Assembly: GCA_900768045.1 (NCBI GenBank)
Contig: CAAGBL010000050.1
Coordinates: forward strand, 1 to 64,000
From: an uncultured Alistipes sp.
Lineage (GTDB): Bacteria > Bacteroidota > Bacteroidia > Bacteroidales > Rikenellaceae
Direction of reading: 5' to 3'
Length of the DNA stretch: 64,000 nt
Every line of letters begins with the position of its first letter. The first letter of the stretch is position 1. The translations under genes were made by a program, and so were the position numbers. The notes beneath the pieces were generated by a model. That model was not told the DNA's origin, searched no databases, and was given only the letters and a program-made list of their open reading frames with translations. Below, one piece after another: positions 25,606 through 34,274 of the stretch.

Positions 25606-27546
25606 ATGGTTAAAGTAACCTTTCCTGATGGCTCAGTAAGAGAGTTTGCCAAAGGGACAACTGCCTATCAGGTGGCAGAGAGCATCAGCCCTCGTTTAGC
25701 TGCTGACTCCCTTGCAGCCGAGGTAAATGGCGCAACTGTAGATATGATGCGCCCTATCGATTGTGACTGCACAATCAAATTCTTTAAGTGGGACGACGCT
25801 GAGGGCAAGCACGCCTTCTGGCACACATCATCACACCTCTTGGCTGAGGCGTTGGAGGCTCTCTACCCTGGCATCAAGTTTGGTATCGGTCCTGCTATCG
25901 ACAACGGTTTCTACTACGACGTAGACTCACCAGTAGCTATCACCGAGGCTGACCTCGAGACTATCGAGAAGAAGATGGTGGAGCTATCACGCAACAAGGA
26001 GGAGTTGGTACGCACCGAGGTATCTAAGGCCGAGGCTCTAAAGACCTTCACCGAGAAGGGCGACCAGTATAAGGTAGAGCTTATCACCGACCTCGAGGAC
26101 GGCACAATCTCGTTCTACACTAATGGTGCATTTACCGACCTATGTCGTGGTCCACATATCCCTAATACGGGCTACATCAAGGCTATTAAGCTTACCTCTA
26201 TCGCAGGTGCTTACTGGCGTGGTAACGAGAAGAACAAGATGCTTACACGTATCTATGGCGTATCGTTCCCTAAGAAGTCGATGCTCGACGAGCACCTCGC
26301 AATGTTGGAGGAGGCTAAGAAGCGTGACCACCGTAAGCTCGGCAAGGATCTCGAGTTGTTCATGTTCTCACAGCGTGTAGGCCAGGGCCTTCCTATGTGG
26401 TTGCCTAAGGGTGCTGAGCTCCGTGACCGTTTGGAGCGCTTCCTTCGCCAGATTCAGAAGGAGTACGGCTACCAGCAGGTTATCACCCCACATATCGGTA
26501 ACAAGGATCTCTACGTGACATCGGGCCACTATGCAAAGTATGGTAAGGACTCGTTCCAGCCTATCCACACCCCATTCGAGGGCGAGGAGTACTTGCTTAA
26601 GCCTATGAACTGTCCTCACCACTGCGAGATATACCGCTCTAAGCCACGCTCATACAAGGATCTTCCAGTGCGTTTAGCTGAGTTTGGTACAGTATACCGC
26701 TACGAGCAGTCTGGCGAGTTGCACGGCCTAACACGTGTACGCTCATTTACTCAGGACGATGCTCACCTCTTCGTACGTCCAGATCAGCTCTTGGAGGAGT
26801 TCGAGAAGGTTATCGACATCGTATTGTACATCTTCCGCACCTTGAAGTTTGACAACTACACAGCGCAGATCTCGTTACGTGATCCTAACAACACCGAGAA
26901 GTATATCGGCTCAGACGAGAACTGGGAGAAGGCTGAGGGCGCTATTATCCAGGCATGTAAGGAGAAGGGGCTCAACACCACTGTTGAGCTTGGCGAGGCA
27001 GCATTCTATGGTCCTAAGCTCGACTTCATGGTTAAGGATGCGTTGGGACGTAGCTGGCAGCTTGGTACTATCCAGGTTGACTACAACCTCCCAGAGCGTT
27101 TCGACCTTACCTATAAGGGCTCAGACGACAAGCTACACCGCCCAATCATGATTCACCGTGCGCCATTCGGCTCTATGGAGCGCTTCGTGGCCGTATTGTT
27201 GGAGCACACAGGCGGTAAGTTCCCATTGTGGCTCACACCTGATCAGGTTGTGGTATTGCCTATCTCGGAGAAGTACAACGAGTATGCTGAGAAGGTTGTT
27301 AAGGAGCTCAACAAGGTGGATATCCGCACACAGATTGATGATCGTAACGAGAAGATTGGCCGTAAGATTCGTGACAACGAGCTTAAGCGTATCCCTTACC
27401 TACTCATCGTAGGCGAGAAGGAGGCTGAGGACGGCAAGGTATCGGTACGTGCTCAGGGCGAGGGCGACAAGGGTCAAATGACTATTGCCGAGTTCGCAGA
27501 GTTCATGAAGGAGCTTGTAGCTAAGGAGATCGAAGCAAACAAATAA
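25606..27546 (+). CDS. thrS: Threonyl-tRNA synthetase
   Basis: Charges tRNA-Thr (one isoacceptor is at 5673). The 646-residue class II enzyme has a TGS domain (about 1-62), an editing domain with HTSSHLLAEAL (about 74-84) and GPHIPNTGYIKAIKL (about 183-197), and a catalytic core with MNCPHHCEIY (motif 2 region, about 339-348), zinc ligands Cys/His, GELHGLTRVRSFTQDDAH (about 373-390) and PIMIHRAPFGSMERF (about 515-529). A C-terminal anticodon domain follows. It is complete and directly followed by infC. Confidence 0.97.
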   Translation: MVKVTFPDGSVREFAKGTTAYQVAESISPRLAADSLAAEVNGATVDMMRPIDCDCTIKFFKWDDAEGKHAFWHTSSHLLAEALEALYPGIKFGIGPAIDNGFYYDVDSPVAITEADLETIEKKMVELSRNKEELVRTEVSKAEALKTFTEKGDQYKVELITDLEDGTISFYTNGAFTDLCRGPHIPNTGYIKAIKLTSIAGAYWRGNEKNKMLTRIYGVSFPKKSMLDEHLAMLEEAKKRDHRKLGKDLELFMFSQRVGQGLPMWLPKGAELRDRLERFLRQIQKEYGYQQVITPHIGNKDLYVTSGHYAKYGKDSFQPIHTPFEGEEYLLKPMNCPHHCEIYRSKPRSYKDLPVRLAEFGTVYRYEQSGELHGLTRVRSFTQDDAHLFVRPDQLLEEFEKVIDIVLYIFRTLKFDNYTAQISLRDPNNTEKYIGSDENWEKAEGAIIQACKEKGLNTTVELGEAAFYGPKLDFMVKDALGRSWQLGTIQVDYNLPERFDLTYKGSDDKLHRPIMIHRAPFGSMERFVAVLLEHTGGKFPLWLTPDQVVVLPISEKYNEYAEKVVKELNKVDIRTQIDDRNEKIGRKIRDNELKRIPYLLIVGEKEAEDGKVSVRAQGEGDKGQMTIAEFAEFMKELVAKEIEANK

Positions 27547-27575
27547 AAAATACGTCTAACTAACAATTAACTAAT

Positions 27576-28190
27576 TTGGCAGGACAATTTCCATTCCGCC
27601 CACGCCCACAGGCGCAGGGGAATAACCAACAGCAAAACCAGCAGCAGCGTGACCAGCGTGGTCGCCGCCCACAGCAGGAGAATCCCAACCGCATCAACGA
27701 CGAGATTACAGCACCTACAGTGCGTGTAGTTGGCGAGAACGTTGAGCCTAACCTCGTGCTCCCAATCAAGGAGGCTATCCGCCTTGCAGATGAGATGGAG
27801 CTCGACTTGATTGAGATTTCGCCTAAGGCTGAGCCTCCAGTATGCCGTATTGCCGACTACCAGAAGTTCCTCTATCAGCAGAAGAAGAAGGCTAAGGAGA
27901 TCAAGGCAAAGCAGGTTAAGGTTGTCATCAAGGAGATTCGTTTTGGTCCACAGACCGACGACCACGACTACAACTTTAAGCTTAAGCATGCTGAAAACTT
28001 CCTCAAGGAGGGCGCAAAGGTTAAGGCTTATGTCTTCTTCCGTGGACGTTCTATCGTCTTCAAGGAGCAGGGCGAGATTTTGTTGCTCAGATTTGCTAAC
28101 GACTTGGAGGAGTATGCACGTGTGGAGCTTATGCCTAAGCTCGATGGCAAGAAGATGAACATGATCTTGGCTCCTAAGTCGAAGAAGTAA
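27576..28190 (+). CDS. infC: Translation initiation factor IF-3 (TTG start)
   Basis: Prevents subunit joining and proofreads start codons. The 204-residue protein has a Gln/Arg/Pro-rich N-terminal extension (about 1-38), the N domain from INDEITAPTVRVVGENVE (about 39-56), a lysine-rich linker (QQKKKAKEIKAKQ, about 99-111) and the C domain to PKSKK. The frame closes upstream at the TAA at 27561 and the next ATG would cut the N domain. The TTG at 27576 is therefore the only sensible start. A non-standard start is usual for infC and allows IF-3 to repress its own translation. A terminator follows, so rpmI and rplT are not in this operon. Confidence 0.93.
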   Translation: MAGQFPFRPRPQAQGNNQQQNQQQRDQRGRRPQQENPNRINDEITAPTVRVVGENVEPNLVLPIKEAIRLADEMELDLIEISPKAEPPVCRIADYQKFLYQQKKKAKEIKAKQVKVVIKEIRFGPQTDDHDYNFKLKHAENFLKEGAKVKAYVFFRGRSIVFKEQGEILLLRFANDLEEYARVELMPKLDGKKMNMILAPKSKK

Positions 28191-28210
28191 TCCTACGACT
28201 TAATTTACGA

Positions 28211-28246
28211 AATGAGGCTGACCATTAAAGGTCAGCCTCATTTTTA
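28211..28246 (+). terminator. Rho-independent terminator after infC
   Basis: Stem ATGAGGCTGACC/GGTCAGCCTCAT with loop ATTAAA and a TTTTT tail. Confidence 0.93.
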
Positions 28247-28261
28247 TAAATATGAATAATC

Positions 28262-28561
28262 CTATTTCTCTACACCTGTTCCTTTGCATCTTGGACATTT
28301 ACCTGTGCCATTGCAATTATTACATGTTCTCTTAATAGGTTTTCCAGGGCCTACAATTGTTGTATAACCCTTACCATGACATACTACACAACGGCCCGAG
28401 CCACCACAACGAATACACTTCTCTGTCGCAGGCTTTTCCAAATTTGCTACGGTATTTTGCATCTCTACTGAGCTGATTGAGCTTGCAACTCCCTGAAAAC
28501 ATAGAGCAACCGCAATAATTGCTACTATGCAAAAACTTACAAGAAAAAATTTCTTCTTCAT
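28262..28561 (-). CDS. Small secreted or anchored protein with DnaJ-type zinc-finger repeats
   Basis: A 99-residue protein. An N-terminal signal peptide or anchor (about 4-27) is followed by two copies of a CxxCxGxGxCxxCxGxG element (about 49-63 CIRCGGSGRCVVCHG; about 80-95 CNNCNGTGKCPRCKG). These resemble the zinc-binding repeats of DnaJ, here without J-domain and outside the cytosol. It may bind zinc or act as a disulfide/chaperone-like module. It follows the lipoprotein gene on the same strand after 64 bases. Confidence 0.7.
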   Translation of the reverse strand: MKKKFFLVSFCIVAIIAVALCFQGVASSISSVEMQNTVANLEKPATEKCIRCGGSGRCVVCHGKGYTTIVGPGKPIKRTCNNCNGTGKCPRCKGTGVEK

Positions 28562-28625
28562 AATAGTACAATTAAGGTTAAACCATATTACTTATATTAA
28601 AGCTAAACATTAAAATTGTTGGATA

Positions 28626-29297
28626 CTACCTATTCTTCTCCAAGTCGTCAATAAAGCGGTATGCCCTATCAAAATAGGTAAGCAGCTCATTGTATATCAA
28701 TGTACGAGCACGCTCAGTTACAGCATTTACATCTGTCTCCTTGTGTCTATACTGACCTTTGAACACCTGAGTATCTCTATAAGCTACGGGCACTGACAAC
28801 ACAATCTCCTTCGCTAATGTATCATATATGTACATTGTACAATTACAGCATACATCTAATTGACAATAATTCTGATTGGCAGCAAGTACCATAGGCACAT
28901 AGACAGGGAAAAGTGTAAAGCATGTTATACCAGCAACAATCCAACCTGCAGTAAACAAATCCTGCTTATCACGGATATTATCGTTGTACTGAGAGTACAC
29001 GTTTGAGATATCAGCAAAAGCCACATAGCGCATACTTGACTTGTAGACATCCAACTCTTGCAACGAATAAACTCCCATGTAAAAGTCCTGACGATTTTGC
29101 GCTATACCCTGTCGCTCAAGCTCTGCACCAAACTTACCGAGCAAAAAGTGATTCTTCGCAATGTTCTTAAATCCAATAAACTCCATTTTAGGCTTTGAGT
29201 GAGGTGCATACGATGGCTGCACAGATGCAACATGAAGAGCTGTTGAACACGAAGATAGGAGGATAGCAACCACAAAAAGAGATAATAGTTTTTTCAT
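28626..29297 (-). CDS. Hypothetical lipoprotein with internal hydrophobic segment
   Basis: A 223-residue protein. The signal peptide ends in the lipobox LLSSC (about 13-17). A hydrophobic stretch lies at about 112-135 (AGWIVAGITCFTLFPVYVPMV) and is followed by LDVCCNCTMYIYDT (about 145-158). The C-terminus is charged. I recognise no family. It probably forms a two-gene unit with the Cys-rich protein downstream, transcribed from a promoter some 310 bases upstream. Confidence 0.65.
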   Translation of the reverse strand: MKKLLSLFVVAILLSSCSTALHVASVQPSYAPHSKPKMEFIGFKNIAKNHFLLGKFGAELERQGIAQNRQDFYMGVYSLQELDVYKSSMRYVAFADISNVYSQYNDNIRDKQDLFTAGWIVAGITCFTLFPVYVPMVLAANQNYCQLDVCCNCTMYIYDTLAKEIVLSVPVAYRDTQVFKGQYRHKETDVNAVTERARTLIYNELLTYFDRAYRFIDDLEKNR

Positions 29298-29607
29298 AGT
29301 ACTTAAGGTTATTTGCGTCGTAGCGACTCCTATGCGACAGATAAGAAACAGAAAGTGTGGAGTCGATTAGTCTATCTGTACAGAGGTTCTGGAATACCTT
29401 ATCACGAATAAACAATCCCCCACACCAGTATTAGATATTTGGTGTGAGGGTACAATGATTGTGCCCCATAACGATATATACTAATACACGGTGATGAGTG
29501 TGTTGCTGCTCCTCGTGATAGTGAAATTTTCCAGATTTCTGTACAAGGATAAAAGCCAATACACTTTCATCAATAAATATGTCTGCCGAAAGCTCCCCTC
29601 GGCATCA
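29298..29607 (-). other. Long structured 5' leader without a gene
   Basis: No credible frame. On the reverse strand a promoter at 29608-29639 would give a leader of about 300 bases with three hairpins: GCCGA/TCGGC (29585-29603, at the predicted 5' end), CACACCA/TGGTGTG (29421-29446) and CGACTCC/GGAGTCG (29324-29365). It could be a regulatory 5' UTR or a separate small RNA. Confidence 0.4.
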
Positions 29608-29639
29608 CAAAAGTAAGTAAAATTTTTCTATTTGACAAA
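29608..29639 (-). promoter_or_regulatory. Reverse promoter, divergent from the LuxE-like gene
   Basis: On the reverse strand: TTTG (29636-29639), 20-base spacer, TACTTTTG (29608-29615). It is interleaved with the forward -7 box at 29648. Confidence 0.65.
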
Positions 29640-29647
29640 TTATTTCG

Positions 29648-29655
29648 TATCTTTG
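29648..29655 (+). promoter_or_regulatory. -7 box for the LuxE-like gene
   Basis: TATCTTTG 5 bases before the ATG at 29660, implying an almost leaderless mRNA. Confidence 0.6.
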
Positions 29656-29659
29656 CTTT

Positions 29660-30625
29660 ATGCTTACCATAGACCAAATACTTTCGATAAAATCTGATGC
29701 GGAATTCGACTCTGCGGCGCTTGAGATATTTAGGTTTCAGTCCGAGAGGTGCAAGCCCTACAAGGAGTATATCTCGCTCTTGGGCATCAACCCTGATGAG
29801 GTTAGCTCGGTTGAAGATATACCCTTTTTACCCATCGAGCTATTCAAGACTCACGATGTATACTCCTTTGACCACGAGCCCGAGATGATATTTACCTCGA
29901 GCAACACGGGGCAGACCGTAGCATCACGCCACCTTATGGCGAGCCTTGATGTGTACCGCAAGGCATTTACCGCCGCTTTCGAGCAGTTTTATGGCGATAT
30001 CGAGCGCTGGAGCATCTATGGACTCTTGCCCAGCTACCTCGAGCGTGAGGGCTCGTCGTTGGTCTATATGGTCGATGAGCTGATACGTCGTGCAGGGTCG
30101 GGAGGATTCTACCTAAACAACTACGAGGAGCTTATCTCGGACATGGCTTGCGACCCCAAGCCCAAGATTCTGCTTGGCGTGAGCTATGCACTATGGGACT
30201 TAGCCGAGAAGTACGCCCCCAAGTTGGAGAATACAATCGTCATGGAGACTGGCGGCATGAAGGGTAAGCGCAAGGAGCTATCGAAGAGCGAGCTACATAA
30301 GATATTATGCGAGGGCTTGGGCGTTGATGCCATTCACTCGGAGTATGGCATGGCAGAGCTCACGTCGCAGGCTTACTCCTCGGGCGAGGGCATCTTCCGA
30401 ACACCACGCTGGATGCGCATCATGCTACGTGACGTAAATGCCCCCTTTGACCACTCGGTAAAGCGTGGTGGCATCGACATTATCGACCTTGCAAACATCT
30501 CGTCGTGCGCATTTATTCAGACTCAGGATATGGGACGAGTGCTTCACACGGGCGAGTTTATATTGGAAGGACGCATAGTGGGCAGCGACATCAGAGGGTG
30601 CAACCTCCTTGTTCACGACATGTAA
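29660..30625 (+). CDS. LuxE/PaaK-like acyl-protein synthetase (adenylate-forming fold)
   Basis: A 321-residue member of the LuxE/PaaK group of adenylate-forming enzymes, which activate carboxylic acids as acyl-AMP or acyl-enzyme. Visible features are IPFLPIELFKTHDVYSF (about 54-70), the phosphate-loop-like FTSSNTGQTVASRH (about 77-90), METGGMKGKRKELSK (about 194-208) and SEYGMAELTSQAYS (about 225-238). It is shorter than PaaK and lacks the usual C-terminal lid. It ends 5 bases before a LicD-GT2 fusion gene, suggesting a joint role in decorating a surface glycan. The substrate is unknown. Confidence 0.8.
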   Translation: MLTIDQILSIKSDAEFDSAALEIFRFQSERCKPYKEYISLLGINPDEVSSVEDIPFLPIELFKTHDVYSFDHEPEMIFTSSNTGQTVASRHLMASLDVYRKAFTAAFEQFYGDIERWSIYGLLPSYLEREGSSLVYMVDELIRRAGSGGFYLNNYEELISDMACDPKPKILLGVSYALWDLAEKYAPKLENTIVMETGGMKGKRKELSKSELHKILCEGLGVDAIHSEYGMAELTSQAYSSGEGIFRTPRWMRIMLRDVNAPFDHSVKRGGIDIIDLANISSCAFIQTQDMGRVLHTGEFILEGRIVGSDIRGCNLLVHDM

Positions 30626-30630
30626 TTGTG

Positions 30631-32418
30631 ATGAAATATAACAGCGACATACTACGACAACTGCACCGAGAGCTTCACGACATCACACGTGAGGTGGTAC
30701 GTGTGTGCGACGAGGCCAATATACCCTACTTTATTCAGGGTGGCACGGCCATTGGCGCACACTTCTTCGAGGATATAGTGCCCTGGGACGACGATATCGA
30801 CCTCGGCATGACACGTGAAAACTATGAGCGTTTTCTACAAGAGGCCCCTAAGCGCCTACGTGAGGGATACACACTTCAAGAGTTTACGACCGAGCCCGAC
30901 ACCCCATTCTACTTTGCCAAGGTGCGCAAGGCGGGCACTAAGTTTGTCGAGAGCGAGTGGGTGGGACTCAACATCTCCGACGGCATATACATCGACATCT
31001 TCCCCTACGACCTTATCCCCGACTCGCCCGCAAAGGAGCGAGCACAACGACGTCGTGTGCGCTTCTGGGTCAACTGCTTCATGGCAAAGTCGGTGTGGCT
31101 ATGGAGGTGGTTTGGTAAGGCCAACAATGGCGTGGTGATGCCTAAGAGCTGGCTCAGTTGCTTGGCAATACGTCTCACGACGCTGCTTATGTCGAAACAG
31201 AGGATATATCGCCGCCTACGTCGTGAGCTTACTCGCTACAACTCTACTGATGCTAAGCGCTACAACATCGTGCGCATGCCTAAGGATATGATTTCACGTG
31301 AGGCTATCGAGACCCCCGAGCGCCGACGCTTTGGCGAGCAGGAGCTATGGGCACCGAGCGACCTTGAGACATACCTACGCAACCACTACGGAAATATTCA
31401 GAAGTGGCTTCCCGAGGAGAAGCGCCTAAACCATGCACCCGAGGTATTGCAGTTCTCTAAGCCACTGCAAACAACCGAGTCGGAGCAGATATCTGTCGTG
31501 ATACCTCTATATAATAAGGAGGCGGAGATTGAGCGTACGCTCTTGTCGGTTATCAACCAGAGCCTGCAACCTCGTGAGATTATCGTTGTTGACGACGGCT
31601 CTACCGACTCATCAGCCGACATCGTTAGGCGCATCATAGAGCGCTACCCCGAACATAACATTCGCCTCGTATCGCAAACGAATGCTGGTGTTAGCGCAGC
31701 ACGCAACCGAGGCATAGAGGAGGCTACGGGCGAGTATATAGCATTGCTCGATGGCGACGACTGCTACCTCACGGGATATATCGCCGAGGTGTGTCGCCTA
31801 ATGACCTACTACCCCACAAGCGACTGCTTCTCCACTGGCTTCGACATCGTAAACCACGACAAGCGCATTGCTGCCCCCTGCCCCGAGCATGAGGGCGAGA
31901 TTAACCCCGCTGTGGAGTCAATGCTTGGCGGATACCCTATTATTCCATCTACGGCCACTATACGTCGTAGCACCTTGCAAGCTATTGGCGGCTTCCCCGT
32001 GGGTATGCGCATGGGCGAAGATCAATGGGTGTGGGTGCGCCTTATGCAGCATGGTGCTAAGTTCTGCTTCTCGCCAATGTCGCTTGTAAGATACTCACGC
32101 ACAGCATCTAACCGTTCGGCAGCAATATACCGCACGGAGCAGAGCGAGCACTCGATATCTGAGCTATACAACCCCGAGGGCGATAGGCTCACCAACGAGT
32201 ACGTAGCACGCATCGGCATCGGCAAGGCTATTACGCAGTCGGTACATGGTGGCACTCAAGATGCGGCGAGGGCCATTCGCGACTTCAGCTACACGGAGCT
32301 TAACCGCCGACAGCTCATGCGCCTACGCATAACAAATGCTCTGCCACGAGTACTTCGAGGTGTGGTTGACGGCATCTACCGCACCGCAGCGTGGATAATA
32401 ACAAAGCGAGGTCTGTAG
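30631..32418 (+). CDS. LicD-family transferase fused to a family-2 glycosyltransferase
   Basis: A 595-residue two-domain protein. Residues about 1-270 are a LicD domain (FIQGGTAIGAHFFEDIVPWDDDIDLGM at about 28-54, with the Asp cluster that binds metal and nucleotide), as in enzymes placing phosphocholine or similar phospho-groups on glycans. Residues about 288-560 are a GT2 domain (SVVIPLYNKEAEIERTLLSV, VDDGSTDSS, ALLDGDDCYLTGY). The start is the ATG at 30631; the longer frame runs back into the synthetase gene. The stop lies inside a strong hairpin. It probably acts at the inner face of the cytoplasmic membrane. Confidence 0.85.
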   Translation: MKYNSDILRQLHRELHDITREVVRVCDEANIPYFIQGGTAIGAHFFEDIVPWDDDIDLGMTRENYERFLQEAPKRLREGYTLQEFTTEPDTPFYFAKVRKAGTKFVESEWVGLNISDGIYIDIFPYDLIPDSPAKERAQRRRVRFWVNCFMAKSVWLWRWFGKANNGVVMPKSWLSCLAIRLTTLLMSKQRIYRRLRRELTRYNSTDAKRYNIVRMPKDMISREAIETPERRRFGEQELWAPSDLETYLRNHYGNIQKWLPEEKRLNHAPEVLQFSKPLQTTESEQISVVIPLYNKEAEIERTLLSVINQSLQPREIIVVDDGSTDSSADIVRRIIERYPEHNIRLVSQTNAGVSAARNRGIEEATGEYIALLDGDDCYLTGYIAEVCRLMTYYPTSDCFSTGFDIVNHDKRIAAPCPEHEGEINPAVESMLGGYPIIPSTATIRRSTLQAIGGFPVGMRMGEDQWVWVRLMQHGAKFCFSPMSLVRYSRTASNRSAAIYRTEQSEHSISELYNPEGDRLTNEYVARIGIGKAITQSVHGGTQDAARAIRDFSYTELNRRQLMRLRITNALPRVLRGVVDGIYRTAAWIITKRGL

Positions 32419-32430
32419 CCTCGCTTTGTT
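32400..32430. terminator. Bidirectional terminator between licD-GT2 and ung
   Basis: Perfect 12-base stem AACAAAGCGAGG/CCTCGCTTTGTT around TCTGTAG, which holds the forward gene's stop codon. It serves converging genes. Confidence 0.8.
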
Positions 32431-32432
32431 GT

Positions 32433-33098
32433 TTACCATTTGATTGGTGTCTTGCCTATTTGTTGTAGGTATTGGTTTGCTTGTGAGAAGTGCTTGCAGC
32501 CGAAGAAACCTCGATATGCCGACAATGGCGAAGGGTGTACAGCCTTGAGAATCAGGTTTTTCTCAGGGTTAGCAATAGCGCCTTTTTTTTGAGCATAGCT
32601 ACCCCATAGCATATATACCACTCCCGCTTTACGCTCGGCAATGGCACGCACCACAGCATCGGTAAACTGCTCCCAGCCACGGCCTGCGTGCGACGCTGCA
32701 CTATGCGCACGTACCGTGAGCACCGAGTTGAGTAGCAACACACCCTGCTCGGCCCACCTATCGAGCTCTCCCGACGTGGGTATTGGAGTGCCGATGTCTG
32801 AGGCTACCTCCTTGAATATGTTCTGCAACGAGGGGGGAAATGGAACGCCCTCGCCCACCGAGAAACACAAGCCATTAGCCTGACCAGGGCCATGGTAGGG
32901 GTCTTGACCGATGATTACCACCTTCAGCCTATCGAAGGGACACTTATCAAAAGCACGAAAGATATTTGCACCCGAGGGGTACACCACACCCGACGAGTAC
33001 TCGCCCTTGACAAAGTTGACCAACGTGTCGAAATAGGGCTTCGAAAACTCGTCTCGAAGCAACTCCTTCCAATCCTCTGCTATGCGTACATCTGCCAT
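32433..33098 (-). CDS. ung: Uracil-DNA glycosylase
   Basis: Removes uracil from DNA. The 221-residue family 1 enzyme has VVIIGQDPYHGPGQANGLCFS (about 58-78, catalytic Asp and water-activating motif), LLLNSVLTVR (about 120-129), and HPSPLSAYRGF (about 186-196, catalytic His and minor-groove loop). Complete and unremarkable. Confidence 0.96.
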   Translation of the reverse strand: MADVRIAEDWKELLRDEFSKPYFDTLVNFVKGEYSSGVVYPSGANIFRAFDKCPFDRLKVVIIGQDPYHGPGQANGLCFSVGEGVPFPPSLQNIFKEVASDIGTPIPTSGELDRWAEQGVLLLNSVLTVRAHSAASHAGRGWEQFTDAVVRAIAERKAGVVYMLWGSYAQKKGAIANPEKNLILKAVHPSPLSAYRGFFGCKHFSQANQYLQQIGKTPIKW

Positions 33099-33114
33099 AA
33101 ATAGGTAGTTTTAT

Positions 33115-33145
33115 TTTGCGAAGTTACTATTTTTTTCTAAATTTG
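33115..33145 (+). promoter_or_regulatory. Promoter of the alkaline phosphatase gene
   Basis: TTTG at 33115-33118, 19-base spacer, TAAATTTG at 33138-33145, 23 bases before the ATG. Confidence 0.75.
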
Positions 33146-33167
33146 CCTAACTAAAACCGTAACTTAT

Positions 33168-34235
33168 ATGCGCCGTTTAACAACATTTGCCGTAGCCTTG
33201 CTCCTTAGCGTAGGCACGCTCCTCGCCCAGGAGCCCGTAAAGAACATTATATATATGATTGGTGATGGCATGGGCCTCTCGTCGGTGTCGATGATGCAGC
33301 TCGTGAACAAATACAAGCCTACAATCTTCGACAAGGCTGAGAACATAGCCCTGCAAAAGACCTACTCGGCAGATAACCGTGTGACCGACTCGGCAGCTTC
33401 GGGCACAGCCCTTGCATCAGGTGTTAAGACCAACAACACCATGCTTGGCATGCGCCCCGACCTAAGCCACTCTGAGTCAATCATGGAGCTTGCCCAGAAT
33501 AGGGGCATGGCTACGGGCGTTGTCGTAACGACATATCTTCAACATGCTACCCCCGCTGCGTTTTATGCACATATCGACAGCCGTCATAAGCTCGCCGAAA
33601 TATCAGAACAGTTGCTTGCAAGCAAGCTCGATGTTGCCATCGGTGGCGGCATGGCATTCTTCGAGGAGCGCTACGAAGGCAAGTGCAAAGCAAAGAGGGC
33701 TATTGCCGATGCAGGGTTTGAGTATGTAGCGTCGATGAAAGAGCTCAACAATGTAAAGTGCGGCACACGCACCCTTGCCCTACTTGCCGATAAGGAGGTG
33801 GGCGCAGATAGCGGCTCATACCTTGCCGAGGCAACCGCCAAGGCTCTCTCGATGCTCGAGGCCAACGACCGAGGCTTTGTGCTTATGGTCGAGGGCTCGC
33901 TAATCGACTCTATGGGTCATGGCAACAATGCCGAGGCGCAGCAGAAGGAGATGCAGAGCTTCATGCAGGCTATAGAGGTGGCTGTGGAGTATGCCCGTAC
34001 ACACCCCGACACGCTCGTTGTTGTCACTGCCGACCACGAGACAGGTGGCTTGGCACTCGTTAGCGCAAATGCCGACTTCAATCTTGCCGAGCAGGGCGTG
34101 GAGTTTAAGTGGAGTACGGGAGGCCACTCAGCACAGATGGTGCCAATATATCTCTACGGCGCAGGTGCCGAGTTAATAAACGGCATTATGGAGAACACCG
34201 AACTAAATGCCAAGCTCAAGGCACTCATAAAATAG
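33168..34235 (+). CDS. Exported alkaline phosphatase
   Basis: A 355-residue phosphomonoesterase of the PhoA superfamily with a signal peptide (about 1-19, cleavage after LLAQ). IYMIGDGMG (about 26-34) carries a metal-binding Asp. VTDSAASGTALASG (about 70-83) holds the nucleophilic Ser. MATGVVVTTYLQHATPAAF (about 109-127) and VVVTADHETGGL (about 283-294) carry further metal ligands. It is periplasmic. It sits alone between two terminators; no Pho-type operator could be recognised. Confidence 0.92.
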   Translation: MRRLTTFAVALLLSVGTLLAQEPVKNIIYMIGDGMGLSSVSMMQLVNKYKPTIFDKAENIALQKTYSADNRVTDSAASGTALASGVKTNNTMLGMRPDLSHSESIMELAQNRGMATGVVVTTYLQHATPAAFYAHIDSRHKLAEISEQLLASKLDVAIGGGMAFFEERYEGKCKAKRAIADAGFEYVASMKELNNVKCGTRTLALLADKEVGADSGSYLAEATAKALSMLEANDRGFVLMVEGSLIDSMGHGNNAEAQQKEMQSFMQAIEVAVEYARTHPDTLVVVTADHETGGLALVSANADFNLAEQGVEFKWSTGGHSAQMVPIYLYGAGAELINGIMENTELNAKLKALIK

Positions 34236-34273
34236 ACAAAAAAAATGCTAACCCACTCGGTTAGCATTTTTTT
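34236..34273. terminator. Bidirectional terminator
   Basis: ATGCTAACCCACTCGGTTAGCAT with flanking A7 and T7 runs; it serves the phosphatase gene and the converging lipoprotein gene. Confidence 0.92.
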
Positions 34274-34274
34274 G

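Noticed and set aside
30505..30630. N-terminal extension of the LicD-GT2 protein
   Set aside because: It is the upstream synthetase gene in another frame; the ATG at 30631 fits the LicD domain.
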